Assembly (NCBI GenBank): GCA_031213475.1
Contig: JARUPZ010000023.1
Coordinates: 7,644,157 to 7,708,156, forward strand
Length of the DNA: 64,000 nucleotides
Reading direction: 5' to 3'
From: Nereocystis luetkeana
Lineage: Eukaryota > Sar > Phaeophyceae > Laminariales > Laminariaceae
Numbering within the stretch: the first letter of the stretch is position 1; each line of letters begins with the position of its first letter. The notes under the pieces are model-generated. The model saw nothing but the letters and a program-made list of their open reading frames with translations. It was not told the DNA's origin and did no database searches. A program made the position numbers and the translations under genes. Positions 23,985-35,704 of this stretch are shown one piece after another.

Positions 23985-24790
23985 GCTACTAAGCGACCCA
24001 GGCATCACCGTCTGCGTCGATTATTTCGGTCCTTTGCCCCTGACCGCACGCGGCAACGCCTACATCCTTTTCTTCACCGACCGTTTCAGCAGCCTCGCCG
24101 ACATTTACACCGCAACAGGAGCCCATTTCGCCACGGGCACCGCCGACATCCTCACTGAACAGCGTTAGAAACACTACCTCTATGGGGATGCCCCGTTAAG
24201 CCTCATCTCCGACAGCGGACAGCCGTTTAGCTCCACGATTTCCCGCGACATCTTCGAATGCCTCGGCATGAGCAGAATAAATACCAGCAGCCCGAATCAT
24301 ACCGCCCCTGCAGTAATGATGCGACGTCGAGCGTGTCAATCATACGATGGTGTCGTTGAGGCTCACCTCGGGCTGGGTAGTTGAACGATATTTTAGTCTG
24401 TTAGCTCAGTACGGCAACACCTTTACAATGGCTCAGGTGCCCGCGATGGTTGTCAACGAGCAGCAAACCGAGTGGGGTGTGCAGCTTCTACACGTCGAGT
24501 CCGCCTACGACTACTAACTGCACCTCCGTCAACGCCGCTACACGGGCTTGTCTCCAACGAAGAACACATATGAGCCGCTTTCCACGTCCACCACGCACGG
24601 TTTTTGAGTCATCGGAGGGGTCACAAGAACTTGGACCGCGATGAACTGGTCGACCGCGACCTCGCCGCCGGCCGTCAACGACGCTCCAGTACCGCATCGT
24701 CCGCGAACACCACGACGCCCCCGCTTCGCGTTTGGAACGCGGAACACCCCCATCATGGATGCCCTTTGCCTGCACCTCCGTTGAATAGGA
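23985..24790 (+). pseudogene. Degenerate Ty3/gypsy-type integrase (LTR retrotransposon pol remnant)
   Basis: The frame reads VDYFGPLPLTARGNAYILFF, then TDRFSSLADIY, then LISDSGQPFSS: the first two acidic catalytic positions of a DDE integrase. It continues with VNEQQTEWGVQLLHVESAYD and a downstream RFPRPPRTVFE segment in other frames. A stop interrupts at about 24166, followed by further stops and frameshifts, so it is dead. Sequence just upstream (about 23770-23950, HLMDQHGSLYPLVDPSRPQI) may be part of the same polyprotein. No LTR pair could be assigned. Confidence 0.7.
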
Positions 24791-25094
24791 GCACCACAGT
24801 ACCATAGAACTACATACTTGAACATAATTACGTTTACCCTTTTCCTAAAATCACTTGATCATAAGCACCTGCCTCACGCTCAGCGAGTCTACCTCGATTT
24901 TTCGTTGCTTCTACGATCCTTGCTTTCATCGCGTTCTTTGCTTTCTCTGCGTGCTTGCTTCTCGTGCCACACTTTTTTTCCCAGAACAATAGAAAACAAA
25001 TCTCGGAAAAAGGAAAAGTCGACTTTGTTTTTTCAGCTGTTTGGGAGGCTCTCTTTCGCTTTTTTTCACTGGCTGGTTGAAATTTCTTTCGCAC

Positions 25095-26058
25095 TTTCAC
25101 TTCTTTTTTCATTCTTTCTTCTTCCGTTTCGTGCGTGTGCGTAGGCGGAGCACGGCGACGCGGGCGAGCCCGGCGCCGTCACGGGTGTCGGCGGATGCTG
25201 GCGGGTAGAGGGGGGGTTGCAAGGAGTGCGGTCGCGGTTTTCGTGGCTAGGCGTCGTGTGTGCCTCGAGACAAAAGGGAAGCATGAATGGGCTCTGTCTT
25301 GCCTCCATCTGAAGAATTAGACTGAGTATGTACGAGTCCATAAGGGTCGTTCGGGATTGCAAGCTAGCATTCAAGCGGTGCTTATTTTTGCGACCACGCT
25401 GAACTATACACAGAGACAAACGCCCGTCTGACCATCGACATCGTCGAGCTGGCGAACGAGGGTCACAGTGAGCACCGGGCTGCACGCGGGGCGGGCAACG
25501 GGGATCACTGTGACAGAGAGGGAGGAAAGCTTTACCCGGACCGAATTGGTGGCGAGGTGGTCGAGAGAGGGGCGCGCGGCGTACGAGGCTGAGAGAGAAG
25601 CTCTGCTGTTCATTTTTTTGTTTGTTTTCTTCTTTGACTGGTGCAAGGTGTTCCAGGGGCAGACAACTATTACATGAGAGGGGACGGGGATTTTTTTCTC
25701 TTTCCGAATTTTTCGGTTTCGTTTTCATTGTTTTTGCGGTGCTGCTGCTGTGCCATGCTGTCCTTTCTCGCACGTGCGTACATACCAGGTACATATCGTA
25801 CAGCATATCGAAAGAAGAAAATCAGTACCCTACCTGGGGTATGTACGTACATACGTACGTACGGACATACGCACGTACGGCATGCGACTCTTGGCATTGT
25901 CAAGTCGCCAATTAATTTGCAACTACAACAATCATAAAAAAATATGTTCAATCATCGACCTTCTGTCCGCTTCGCGTAATTCGATGTACTTTTTCTTCCG
26001 GAGCGAGCGTAGCGGGCGGCGTAGGCCGCCCGCGGAGCGAAGCGCCTTGTAGATCTTA
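25095..26058 (+). repeat. Family A repeat, copy A1 (5' side diverged)
   Basis: This copy has the same order of blocks as the one at 56455-58590: a GCGGGTGCTGGCGGGTAGAGG block; a CTTTACCCGGACCGAATYGG block; GTGCAAGGTGTTCC; ACATGAGAGGGGACGGGGA; and the terminal GC-rich hairpin GCGGGCGGCGTAGGCCGCCC followed by GAAGCGCCTTGTA. It sits in tandem with copy A2. The open frames in it are shared by all copies on both strands and look like simple consequences of GC-rich sequence. Confidence 0.65.
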
Positions 26059-26061
26059 ATC

Positions 26062-28098
26062 TCTGAGCGTGCTCGGTTGGTACATCCCTGGCCTCTCAGA
26101 GCTCCCACTTCGAAACCACCTCCCTTCAATACTTGCCGGACCTTTCCAGCGGTTCTTTGTTTTCTCCATCGCTCTTGGCACTCTCGGTCATTTCTTGCTT
26201 TTTATATTCTTTCGTTTCGTGTGCGTGCGTGTACTCCGAGTACGGCACCGCGAGCGAGCCCGGCGCCGTCGTAGGTGTCAGCGGGTGCTGGCGGGTAGAG
26301 GGGGGGTTGCAAGGAGCGCGGTCGCCGCTTTCGTGCCTAGGCGTCGCGTGTGCCTCGAGACAAGAGGGATGCATGAATGGGCTCTGTCTGGCCTCCATTT
26401 GTGATTTTCGATAGAGAATGTACGAGTATTTAAGGGTCGTTCGGGATTGCAAGATAATATTCAAGCGGTGCTTATTTTTGCGACCGGGTTGGAAATCAAA
26501 GAGGGAGGTACCCAGTCTGACTAACAACATTGTCGAGCTGGCGAACGACGGCCACGGTGAGCATCGGGCTTAACGTGAGGGGGGCGACGGGGCTGACTGT
26601 GGCAGAGAGTAAGCAAAGCTTTACCCGGACCGAATCGGTGGCGAGGTGGTCGCGGGAGGGGCGGGTGGCGTACAAGGCTGAGAGAGAAGCTCTGCTGTAC
26701 GTTTTCTTCATTTTTTAACAGGTGCAAGGTGTTCCAATCAGGCAGAAAATTACAGGGCTTTTCGCGGGTCAGGTCAAACCTCACGGGTCGGGTCGGGTCG
26801 GGTCAGGTCAGCTGACTGACCCGACCCGACCCGCGATTTTTTTTAGGTATGTTGACTTGACCCGACCCGACCCGCGAGATTTTGAAAGCCTCTTGACCCG
26901 ACCCGACCCGACCCGTGAGATTTGAAAATCTCTTGACCCGACCCGACCCGACCCGCGAGATTTTGAAACCTCCTGACCCGACCCGACCCGACCCGCCACT
27001 TTCCGACTGACCCGTGAGACACGGGTTTCATGCGGGTCGGGTCACCTTGACCCGCGAGACCATTTATCTTGACCCGAAGGTTTGACCCGCGGATCTGGCC
27101 CGTGGATGGGCACTTCAAAAACAATTGAATGTTCATTTTAGTGCCCTGAATCGATATATGACCTGGCTGTAGTGGGTATGAATGGATGCGGGCATGCGCA
27201 TATGAATTTGGCGGTGTTTTAATGTCTGAATATGATACCAAAGGGGTGTTACGGAGTATTGGTACGAGAGAAGCCTTTGGGTAAGAGAGCGGGAAGTTAT
27301 TCAAGTGGCGGGTCCGCGAGCCGAATTCGCGGGTCCGACCCGCGGGTCAGCAAAAAACAACTCGCGGGTCATGCTGGCCTGACCCGCGAGTGACCCGCTT
27401 CTCGCGGGTCATGACCAGACCCGACCCGTAAGCTTTTCATCACCTCTTGACCCGACCCGACCCGACCCGTGAGATTTGAAAAACTATTGACCCGACCTGA
27501 CCCGACCCGCGAGCTGTGAAAAATTCTTGACCCGACCCGACCCGACCGGTGAAATTTTGAACACTTCCTGACCCGACCCGACCCGACCCGTGACATTTTG
27601 AGCATCAAGTGACCCGACCCGCGGGTCGGGTCATGACCCGCGAAAAGCCCTGGAAAATTATTGCATGAGGGGACGGGGACTTGTTTTTCTTTCCATTTTT
27701 TTCGGTTTGATTTTGATCGTTTTTGCGGTGTTGCTGTGCTGTGCCGTGTGCTGTGTTTTCTCTTTCGTACAGCAGTACATGCAGCAAGCATATCAAAAGA
27801 GGAAAAGGATTACCCTACCTCGGGTATGTGTGAGTGAGCGTTAGAGGGCGACGTACGTCCGGCAACCGCACGCGACGCGAAGCGTATGTGGCGTCCGAGC
27901 TGTTTTCTCCTGGAGCACAGCGGCGGGGCTCTTGGCATTATCAAGTCGCCAGTTTGCAACTAACTACGATCGATCATGAAAAACTATATTCAATCATATG
28001 GACCTTTGTCCGCTTGGCATAGTAATTTGATGTATCTTTTCTTCCTGAGCGAGCGTAGAGGGCGGCGTAGGCTGCCCGCGGAGCGAAGCCCCTTGTAT
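26062..28098 (+). repeat. Family A repeat, copy A2, split by a hAT-like insertion
   Basis: It starts CTGAGCGTGCTCGGTTGG and ends with the GC hairpin and CTTGTA. Removing the 900-bp insertion at 26753-27652 and one copy of its 8-bp duplication restores continuity with the other copies (GGCAGAAAATTA followed by TTGCATGAGGGGACGG). Confidence 0.7.
26753..27652. mobile_element. hAT-like non-autonomous element with CGGGTC arrays, copy 1
   Basis: The termini are a perfect 19-bp inverted repeat, CAGGGCTTTTCGCGGGTCA. The flanks are an exact 8-bp target duplication, GAAAATTA (26745-26752 and 27653-27660). An 8-bp duplication with CAGGG ends fits the hAT superfamily. Inside, arrays of (CGGGTC)n blocks alternate with short AT-rich spacers such as GAGATTTTGAAA, in about 45-50 bp units. 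The arrays are inverted on the two sides of a roughly 220-bp unique core. No transposase frame is present, so it would depend on a transposase supplied elsewhere. Confidence 0.8.
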
Positions 28099-28819
28099 AA
28101 TATACCAGGGTACCAGGTACCTGATAAGGGCCGTTGTTATCGGAGAGCTGTTTTTCCACGCTTGGTGTTCGTGAAATAAATTAGGAAGTTGTAAAATTTA
28201 GTTTTCCTCATACTTTTCCCCCTTTCTTTGTTAAATTTAACATGCATACATGGAATTCATTTAACGAATATGGATTTTTTTTTGGAGGGAAAAAAGCTGT
28301 GTATATACGATTTCAACGACCCTTACACCCAAGGTAACACACCCCGTTGGACGGAATCTCCAACCAGATTTTCGCAACAACAGGGAGCGCGATGCATGCG
28401 TCTACAGTACGTATATGAAACGATCTCAACGACGAGATGTTCGCTCGAAGGCGGTGTTTTTTCATTATGGAGCACGCATAACGGCAGCCGTCGACTTAAC
28501 AAACCCAACTAACTGAAGGTTTCGGTTTTTCCGCCGATCGCCCGCAACAAAAACGCCGCCAGATCTCCGGTGGGGATTCCAAAAAACGAAAACAAGCCTA
28601 ACACATCGGCATGTTCGGCAGCAAAATTACTTATACCGGGATGTAACTCATTTTGACTCCCCTTTGTTTTGAACGATGCTCCATGCAGCAGCAGCAGCAG
28701 CAGTTTAATGCGTGTCACATCAAACGACCGCCGCGGTGTACGAGTTGGGCCGGGCAAGACGCAAACATGGCAGGACCGGGTTTCCGAGACGGTTTTGCGA
28801 ATCAGCACCTACCTGAAAA

Positions 28820-29157
28820 TGTTATGAGGCTTGGATTGGGTAGGCGAACGGTTAACCTTTTACATTTGGCCCAACGGACTAAGATCTTCACAAATGGCGT
28901 CGACGGCAGGACATGGATCGTTGGTCGTGAGTTCGAGTCTCACGTCCACCATGAAATCGATTTTTAAAGAAAAGTGAGTTTCCTCATGTCAAGAATCTGA
29001 AAGTGCGTCTGGATCCCCAGAAATTGGAACCGCGTGTGGTGGCGCGTCGACCCGTAAAATCCTGTCCGTTCCAGGGGGGGAGAGTGTTATGAGGCTTAGA
29101 TTGGGTAGGCGATAGGCTAACCTTTTACCTTTAGCCCAACGGACTAAGACCTTCACA
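28820..29157 (+). mobile_element. TRIM: miniature LTR retrotransposon with 73-bp LTRs
   Basis: Two 73-bp direct repeats (28820-28892 and 29085-29157) begin TGTTATGAGGCTT and end CTTCACA, so they are bounded by TG...CA. Just inside the left repeat is TGGCGTCGACGGCAGG, a candidate primer-binding site. Just before the right repeat is the polypurine tract AGGGGGGGAGAG. Flanking A-rich 4-bp duplications (AAAA) are present but weak. The 192-bp interior has no coding frame. It carries a tRNA-like T arm GTGAG-TTCGAGT-CTCAC followed by GTCCACCA at about 28929-28951. Confidence 0.75.
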
Positions 29158-29352
29158 AAAAATTGACACGTGCTTGCGATAAGAATAAGAAATGTATTTA
29201 AGGGAGTACTTTTTTTCCGTGAGCTAGCCCGATCTGAATATAATTGTTTTTTTTTGTTTTGCGACAAAATAATGAAATTAAAAAAAAAACGTTCCACCGT
29301 GAATATATTTTGCTATACGACTACTGTAATAAAAATCACCCGTCAAAATTTC

Positions 29353-30757
29353 CAGGGCTTTTCGCGGGTCATGATCCGACCCGCGGTTCGGGTCAGGGGG
29401 GTTTCAAAATGTCGCGGGTCGGGTCGGGTCGGGGCAATATTTTTCAAAATCTCGCCGGTCGGGTCGGGTCGGGTCAATTTTTTTTAAATCTCACGGGTCG
29501 GGTCGGGTCGGGTCAAAGGGTTTTGAAATCTCACGGGTCGGGTCGGGTCGGGTCGGGTCGGGTCGGGTCAAGAGGTTTTGAAATCTCGCGGGTCGGGTCG
29601 GGTCGGGTCAGAAGGTGTTCAAAATGTCACGGGTTGGGTCGGGCCATGACCCGAGAGATACGGGTCATTTGCGGGTCAGGTCATCATGAACCGCCATTTT
29701 TTTCCGGCTGATCCGCACGTCCGACCCGCGGGTCTGGCCCACGGATCAGTATTTTTGCTAACGTGTGCAGCTACCTGCCGGAAAGGCCGCTTTTGTGACC
29801 CGCCAGTCTGGCCCGCGGGTCCGCAATTGTACAACAAAAAAAACTCGCCGTTTCCCGCCCAAAGGCTTCTCTCGTGCCGATACGTAGACCTCCGAGAGCA
29901 TATATTCATGTTCACGTCCATCCATTTCCACAAAGAAAACGGCCACACTCTCATGCAGGGTGCAACAATGAAGACAAGGCATGACAGCAGTTTAGGAAGC
30001 CCGCGCTCGTCGCGGCAGCAGCAGCAGCAGCAGGCCCCGGGTCCTCGCGGATCGTGGCCCCCGCTGTCAGAACCTCCGCTTCAGGTCTTGCTGCTGGAGC
30101 CTGCACAGCTAGGTCGCTCGCCGGGGCGCCAGCCGAAGCCATGGGATCAGAGCTATAGGGTCGACGCAGGGACCGAGAGGTATCCGCCCGGCAGGGTGCG
30201 GGTGTGTGCCTTTCTCCACGTCATCATCTTTCTGATCATCATGGTCTTTTTTGAAGCGCACACCACACAATGCTCCAAAAAAATACAAGAAGTGAAAAAA
30301 CCGAACACAAACGTGCGACATTTTCGGAAAAGTACAAGGGACCAAGGACCATCCAACCGACCAACGTACCAACGTTTATATCTTCGGACCCGTGAGCTTT
30401 CGTCGTTGACCGTGAGGTATGTCATAGGTCCAGTTGACCCGACCCGCATGAAACCCGTGTATCACGGGTCAATCGGAAGGTGGCGGGTCGGGTCGGGTCG
30501 GGTCGGGTCAGGAACCTCGCGGGTCGGGTCGGGTCGGGTCAAAGGGTTTTGAAATCTCACGGGTTGGGTCGGGTCGGGTCAAGAGGTTTTGAAATCTCGC
30601 GGGTCGGGTCGAGTCGGGTCAAGAGGATTTCAAAATCTCGCGGGTCGGGTCGGGTCAGGTCAACACACCTCAAAATTTCGCGGGTCGGGTCGGGTCGGGT
30701 CAGCTGACCCGACCCGACCCGACCCATGAGGTTAGACCTGACCCGCACAAAGCCCTG
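29353..30757. mobile_element. hAT-like non-autonomous element with CGGGTC arrays, copy 2
   Basis: The left end is CAGGGCTTTTCGCGGGTCA and the right end CAGGGCTTTGTGCGGGTCA (reverse complement). The flanks AAAATTTC and AAAACTTC differ at one of 8 positions. CGGGTC arrays lie at 29375-29700 and 30425-30735. The core shares a segment around CCCAAAGGCTTCTCTCGT with copy 1 in inverted orientation. It also contains about 450 bp not seen in copy 1, including a GC-rich CAG-repeat stretch at about 29995-30190. Confidence 0.75.
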
Positions 30758-30765
30758 AAAACTTC

Positions 30766-32330
30766 TGATACAAAAACGAAAAACTGGGCTGGGAAATCGG
30801 GATTTTGTGTCCCTCATCGTAACATCTCTTGACTTGGCATTGCGGATCATAAACACACTACGAATATCTCTTGGCAGACAGCGAATTAGCGATAGTGAGG
30901 ATATCCATCGTTTCGCCATGCCTCAAGGAATGTTCACACCGAGAATCAGCGTCGTCCACAGCAGTACAGATTTTTCGCGGTTTCGTACAGGATTTATTAA
31001 TTATATAATAATTATAGTACGGAAATATCTTCTTGTGTAACGGGGGATTTATTCGATATGGCTTTTCTCAACGATTTCGACTCGGATTCCAAAACTTGGG
31101 GTGTCTGCAAGTGCGCTATAGGCTCAGGAACACGGTTGTCATAAATTCGGAATCAAAGTATATCCAAATGACTGGACTGCAAAACCGTCGATCGAATGAA
31201 ACTCTGTTTTACAGCTAGCTGGACCAGCCTCGTGCACTCGTACCCCTTCAAACGATTCTGGATTTTCAAGCATCGATACCGAGAAGAGCCCTGGGAACCC
31301 TTTTGGGAACAGTCTTGAAATAACAAACTTTTCTCATCTCGACTTTTGCTTGTCTTCAAGAAAACTCTTTCGATGTAAGCTACTGCTATCATCCGGCAGC
31401 AGCATGCTGTCATTGCTGCTGCTGATGTGCGGGCACGTACTATGAGGTGGTACATCATAAGAGCCACGTAGTCATGTGCTGCGCCGAAAACTCGCAATTG
31501 AATGCCAGGTATTCATTTTCGATTTTTTCCTAGGAAGAGCTATACTACTGCTGTACCAGGTACGTACGTACGAATCTCGTACGGTTCACATGCTGTGCTT
31601 GCTGGGTGCTGGGCCAGGGACGAATTCAAAAATAACCTTAGCGGCATGGAGATACCTTGAGGAGTGTTGACACAGCAGCGCCTGGTCTTGTGCTCACCGC
31701 TGAATGCAACAGGGACAGCGCTCGTAGTGTGAACGTGTGTACCTTTCGCTTTCCTGGCTTGATGTCTTGTGTGAGGACGTAGCAGGAAAAGTTACTGCTG
31801 TCGGGAAAAAAAAAAAAATGTCTGCGGTTTCGCATGTTCGAGAAAAGCCTTTCGCAGCGGGGAGCGGGTGTTGACAGTTGACTTTGTGAAACGAGATCGC
31901 TGGATCCAGGATCCATAGGCCCAGCAACGGGAGCTCGTCCGACGAACTGATCTGGATCTCGCGACTCTACGACCCGCGCAGTCAGCGACCATATCTCATC
32001 GGCTTCCGCATCAACGCACACCGCACTAATCGAGCAGAGGCGCAGCCCGGATGTCTGAATGGGGAACTGAGTAATCATGTAATCATATCATGCGCGTAGT
32101 GGCACCAGGTATTTAATAGGTAGGTGTCTCGTCTGCTGAACGTGTCACTCTCGCCCGTTTTTTCGTTTTTGAAACCGGTACGAGTACGAGGTACGTACCA
32201 GGGATATACTTATTAGTATTATTAATAGTGGGGTCCGGTGTCTGTTGCGCGCAACGCAACATTTTTTTTTTGCGCGCAGATTAACAGGCGACGCAATGCG
32301 TGTTGCCAGGCGCGCAAAAATGCGATATAT
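30766..32330. other. No gene recognised
   Basis: The sequence is mostly unique and AT-moderate. It includes a TACCAGGTACGTACGTACG stretch at 31554. An open frame on the minus strand (31638-32078) has no motif I can name. Confidence 0.4.
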
Positions 32331-32334
32331 CCGC

Positions 32335-32389
<55 letters not shown>

Positions 32390-32390
32390 G
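32335..32390. repeat. AT dinucleotide microsatellite
   Basis: (AT)n of about 55 bp, interrupted by ACCGGT and followed by ATACCAGGTATATA. The strong dyad symmetry means it can form a cruciform. Confidence 0.95.
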
Positions 32391-32789
32391 GTATATATAT
32401 ATCATACCAGGTATATATATACATGCCCGAAAACCAAGTGACAAAGTGTGTTTAAACGCCTCCCGAACCTCGAAAAGGCGCGTATCGGGATCATTACCTA
32501 AATTTCTTTTGGTCTACTATAGAAAAAGGGCCACAGCAAGAAAAAACGCTGCGTGCGGCGAACTCAAAAAGGCGGCCTAATATAATAATTTATTTATTAT
32601 TTTGCCATCCGACAATGTGCAGCATGATCTTCAACATGGATCACTCATAACTTTCCCGAAAGAAGAAAACCTCGGAAACAAAAGGAAACCCATGCACCAA
32701 GTCTACCCCCCTTCCGTGCCAACTTTCGGCTTGTCTACTCTATTTGCTGTATTTGCTCCTTCCTTCTCATTACGTTCTATTCCTAAATC

Positions 32790-33060
32790 CTAAGCTGCTT
32801 CCAAGCTCCATTCCCACGCCATCGGTGTGGGTCTGTCGTCCCTCCCCCCCCTGTTCCTTCTTCCTTCTTGGCGGTCCCTAAGCTGAAGCTTGAACCTCGA
32901 CACCCTCCTCGAAATGGCGACCTGAGTGGTCACCGAGACGATTTGGAGCAGGCGTTCCTTCACTACCCCCTTCCTTGCCATCGACCCACCACCCCTCCCC
33001 CCCACGACGCTAGCTGCCAGCTGGTCGATGAAGTTGCTGCCCTCTAACCCGAGGCGCCCA
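32790..33060 (-). other. Coding-like fragment, unrecognised (possible TE remnant)
   Basis: The minus frame reads FIDQLAASVVGG, then SMARKGVVKERLLQIVSVTT and RFKLQLRDRQE, which looks like biased protein sequence rather than chance. I cannot name the family and see no intact start or splice context. It may be part of a decayed transposable element. Confidence 0.25.
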
Positions 33061-33821
33061 AAGCTTCCCACCGCTAAAGTAATCAAAAAAAAATTCGTCA
33101 AAGACGAATTCGAAAAATAGCGTTGTTTCAAAAAAAAAAACGCCCGTACCAAAAAGGCCGTAACCATTTATAGAGCCTGCGGCCCAAAAAAGTTGCGCGC
33201 CCCAAAATCGCGTGTTTATACGCTGAGGTGCCGGTAGTAGCGAGAAGAAGTCTGTGGCGAGGGGTTTTCTTTTCTCAGATTGGACGAAGAGGGGGAGGGG
33301 GCACAAGTGGACCTGGGGGAGTTGGGGATACGATTCACTCCCGAATAGATACAGCAGTCTAACTCTGACTTCAAGTAATCTGCTCGAGACGGAGGTGCAA
33401 CATACATACAGTGTGGGTTGATCCAACGGGATGGCGACATGGAAACAAAAAAATGGACTCAGAAAAAGACGTCGCCACTATCCCGAGGACGTTTGGTATT
33501 GATAGATTTTACCGAAGAAAGAACGGCGCTTGCAGCGCACGGTGGGTGGAGAAGCGGGGGGGGGGGGGGGGATTCACTTGCGTGAGGTCATCAATAGAGC
33601 CAACTCGGAAGTTGCCGGGGCGGGGGAGGTCAGCGAACACTACTTCACCCTTTTGGAGTAATGTCAAGAAGTAATTGTTTCGGTGGAAGATTTAACAATC
33701 AGCTACTATTAATAGGATTGGGTGTGGCCTGCTGCGCCGGCTGATCCCGTCCATACTAGTTCCCTTGCATTGCAAGGATTTTTTTTAGCATGAAAATGGA
33801 TAAGCGGAAACCGTGAGTTAG

Positions 33822-33992
33822 CAACATTCGATGCATATCGACGAGCAGTATAGGAATGCTGAACCCTATGAAGGCACGTACCGGGGGGGAGAAGGGGCGA
33901 CACCTGTGACCTCGGCGTGACCAGAAGATTCGTTGAGGGTAAAACCTCCTGCGAGTTAAGCTGGAAAGGTAAAAGTGATTATTATTTTTAAA
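33822..33992 (-). repeat. Dispersed repeat, about 170 bp, copy 1
   Basis: The reverse complement matches 48318-48490: CTTTCCAGCTTAACTCGCAG, GAGGTTTTACCCT, TCACAGGTGTCGCCCCTTCT, CGGTACGTGCCTT and GGGTTCAGCATTCC occur in the same order. It may derive from the 3' part of a retroelement; the type was not determined. Confidence 0.6.
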
Positions 33993-34483
33993 TGTCTCTG
34001 TAGTCGACCACTAGTCAGGCGCGGAGTTAGTTGTCTCACCCACACCCGCTCAACATTGACTCAATCCTTTCCCACACATGCTGCGTTTTTCCCCACAAAA
34101 ATTCAGACGGCAGTGGTAGCTCGCTACTCGTAGCACCTACACAACACGAGCACTATTACATCGGTGTGTCGGGAAGCGATATTGGCCCTTTTTCCCACTG
34201 CACCAATTTACTTAAACCTCAATGTGACTCTAATTACAAGTGTTTTGCCCCCACCATACAACGGAAGTGAAGTCCTAAAGGGGTTAATGGTGACGGTCGG
34301 GCGAGAACGACGGTCCGCCCGCCGCACGCGAGCCAAGCCGCACGCACGCGCGAGACTGTTTTATTTCTGAGTGGGCGTTAATACGAGGGGGGCGACAATC
34401 AAGAAAGACAGGTGGGGCAACGGCAAGCAGGACTAGTAGTACGTTTTGAGCCTGGTTTCCCGGACAGGCAATGGTGGAGAGCG

Positions 34484-34635
34484 TGCCCAGGGGGCGGGTG
34501 TGTGACGAGGGTGAGCTCGATATTATGCATGGACGTAGTCGTATGGCTATAAACCCTCGCATCCCTACAATGCCCCGACGGAGCACGTCGGGTTTTCAAC
34601 GACCAGGCAGACGTTGCTTGCACCAAGCGCGAAGG
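34484..34635 (-). repeat. Truncated poly(C)-tailed repeat (S4)
   Basis: The minus strand carries CTTGGTGCAAGCAACGTCTG, ATTGTAGGGATGCGAGGG and a degraded tail. The copy starts at the CTTCGCGCTTGGTGCAAG block. Confidence 0.6.
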
Positions 34636-35526
34636 GGGGGGGATAAGTATATGAGTACTGCACGATTGTTGAGAGTATTGGTATAGTTGAGTGTCATCGC
34701 ATGCATATCTACCTAGTACGTCGCAACACTGAAACAGGGGGCAGGTGGCTTGAACCGCTGAAGACCAGGGTCTGGCCACTGTTGGTCTTGCCTGATGTCT
34801 GTCGTATTCGGCCAGTTGCGATGTTTTCTGCCAATAGATCAGCTGGGGTTCCCCCTAAAACACCAAAAGTCCAGAAAAGGACAACACATGGAGTCGTCTT
34901 CCGGTGGTATCCCTGACAAAAACAAATCTACAGCAGATTCAGACACAACACGGAGTGAAACGTAGTCTAATTTCTTGGTTCACATTTTGTTTTTTTGTGT
35001 AGCATGGCAATTACGGGCTAAGTACAGTGGGGGGAAACGTCACGTCCGCTTGTGGCCAGATCATCTCGCACGTACTACGCGTGCGCCGCTTGTGTGTTCA
35101 ATGTCGCGGGGCTCCTTCTCTTTTTGGTCCTCGTAGGTATTCTGGAGGTGTACGGTGAGCAACACCCACCGCGCACCTCTTCGAAGCCTTGCAGCATAGA
35201 TCTCGAGCTATTGCGAACGCAACTCAGCAGTACCGTACCCCAACTACATTGTTAGATAAGCAACCTCTTCTCGAGCGCAAGGATTTTATGTACTGGTACT
35301 GGTATTATTATGGTATGGATGGGTGGAAACTACTGCATCAGGTACTGGTATCATCATGAACATGAGTGTATGGAAACTATCATGCAATCCTACGGGTACA
35401 TCCCGTTACAGTCCGTCGAAATCGGATGTTCAAGCACAGCAGAGAGAGCTACAAAAGCCGTCTCGTTCCCGACGTGCGTATCATCCCCCCTCCATGTGCA
35501 AGTCCTCCCCTCGAGCTGCTCTTAGT

Positions 35527-35704
35527 AGGATGCAGCTCACCCTTCATGCGACTCGCCGAACACCTCACGGCTCTTCTCGCTTGGTGTAGGCCATGCCCCT
35601 GATCGGTGAATACCCGACGTGCTCCATTGTAGGGATGAGAGGGTCTATGGTCGTGAGACTACGGCCACGCATAGTGATAAGTACCAGGTATACCCCACCC
35701 CCTG
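35527..35704 (+). repeat. Truncated poly(C)-tailed repeat (S5)
   Basis: It starts TAGGATGCAGCTCACCCTTC and contains ATTGTAGGGATGAGAGGGTC. It ends at a TACCAGGTATACCCCACCCC junction in place of the usual GAGTACAC tail. Confidence 0.6.

Noticed and set aside
25990..28095. GC hairpin as a rho-independent terminator
   Set aside because: Eukaryotic context, and the hairpin is the fixed end of a dispersed repeat.
26780..30720. Long open frames reading Gly-Arg-Val-Gly-Ser repeats
   Set aside because: They are translations of CGGGTC arrays inside the two hAT-like elements; a 6-bp period keeps frames open on both strands.
31638..32078. 146-residue minus-strand frame
   Set aside because: Includes a poly(A)-derived Phe run; no family motif.
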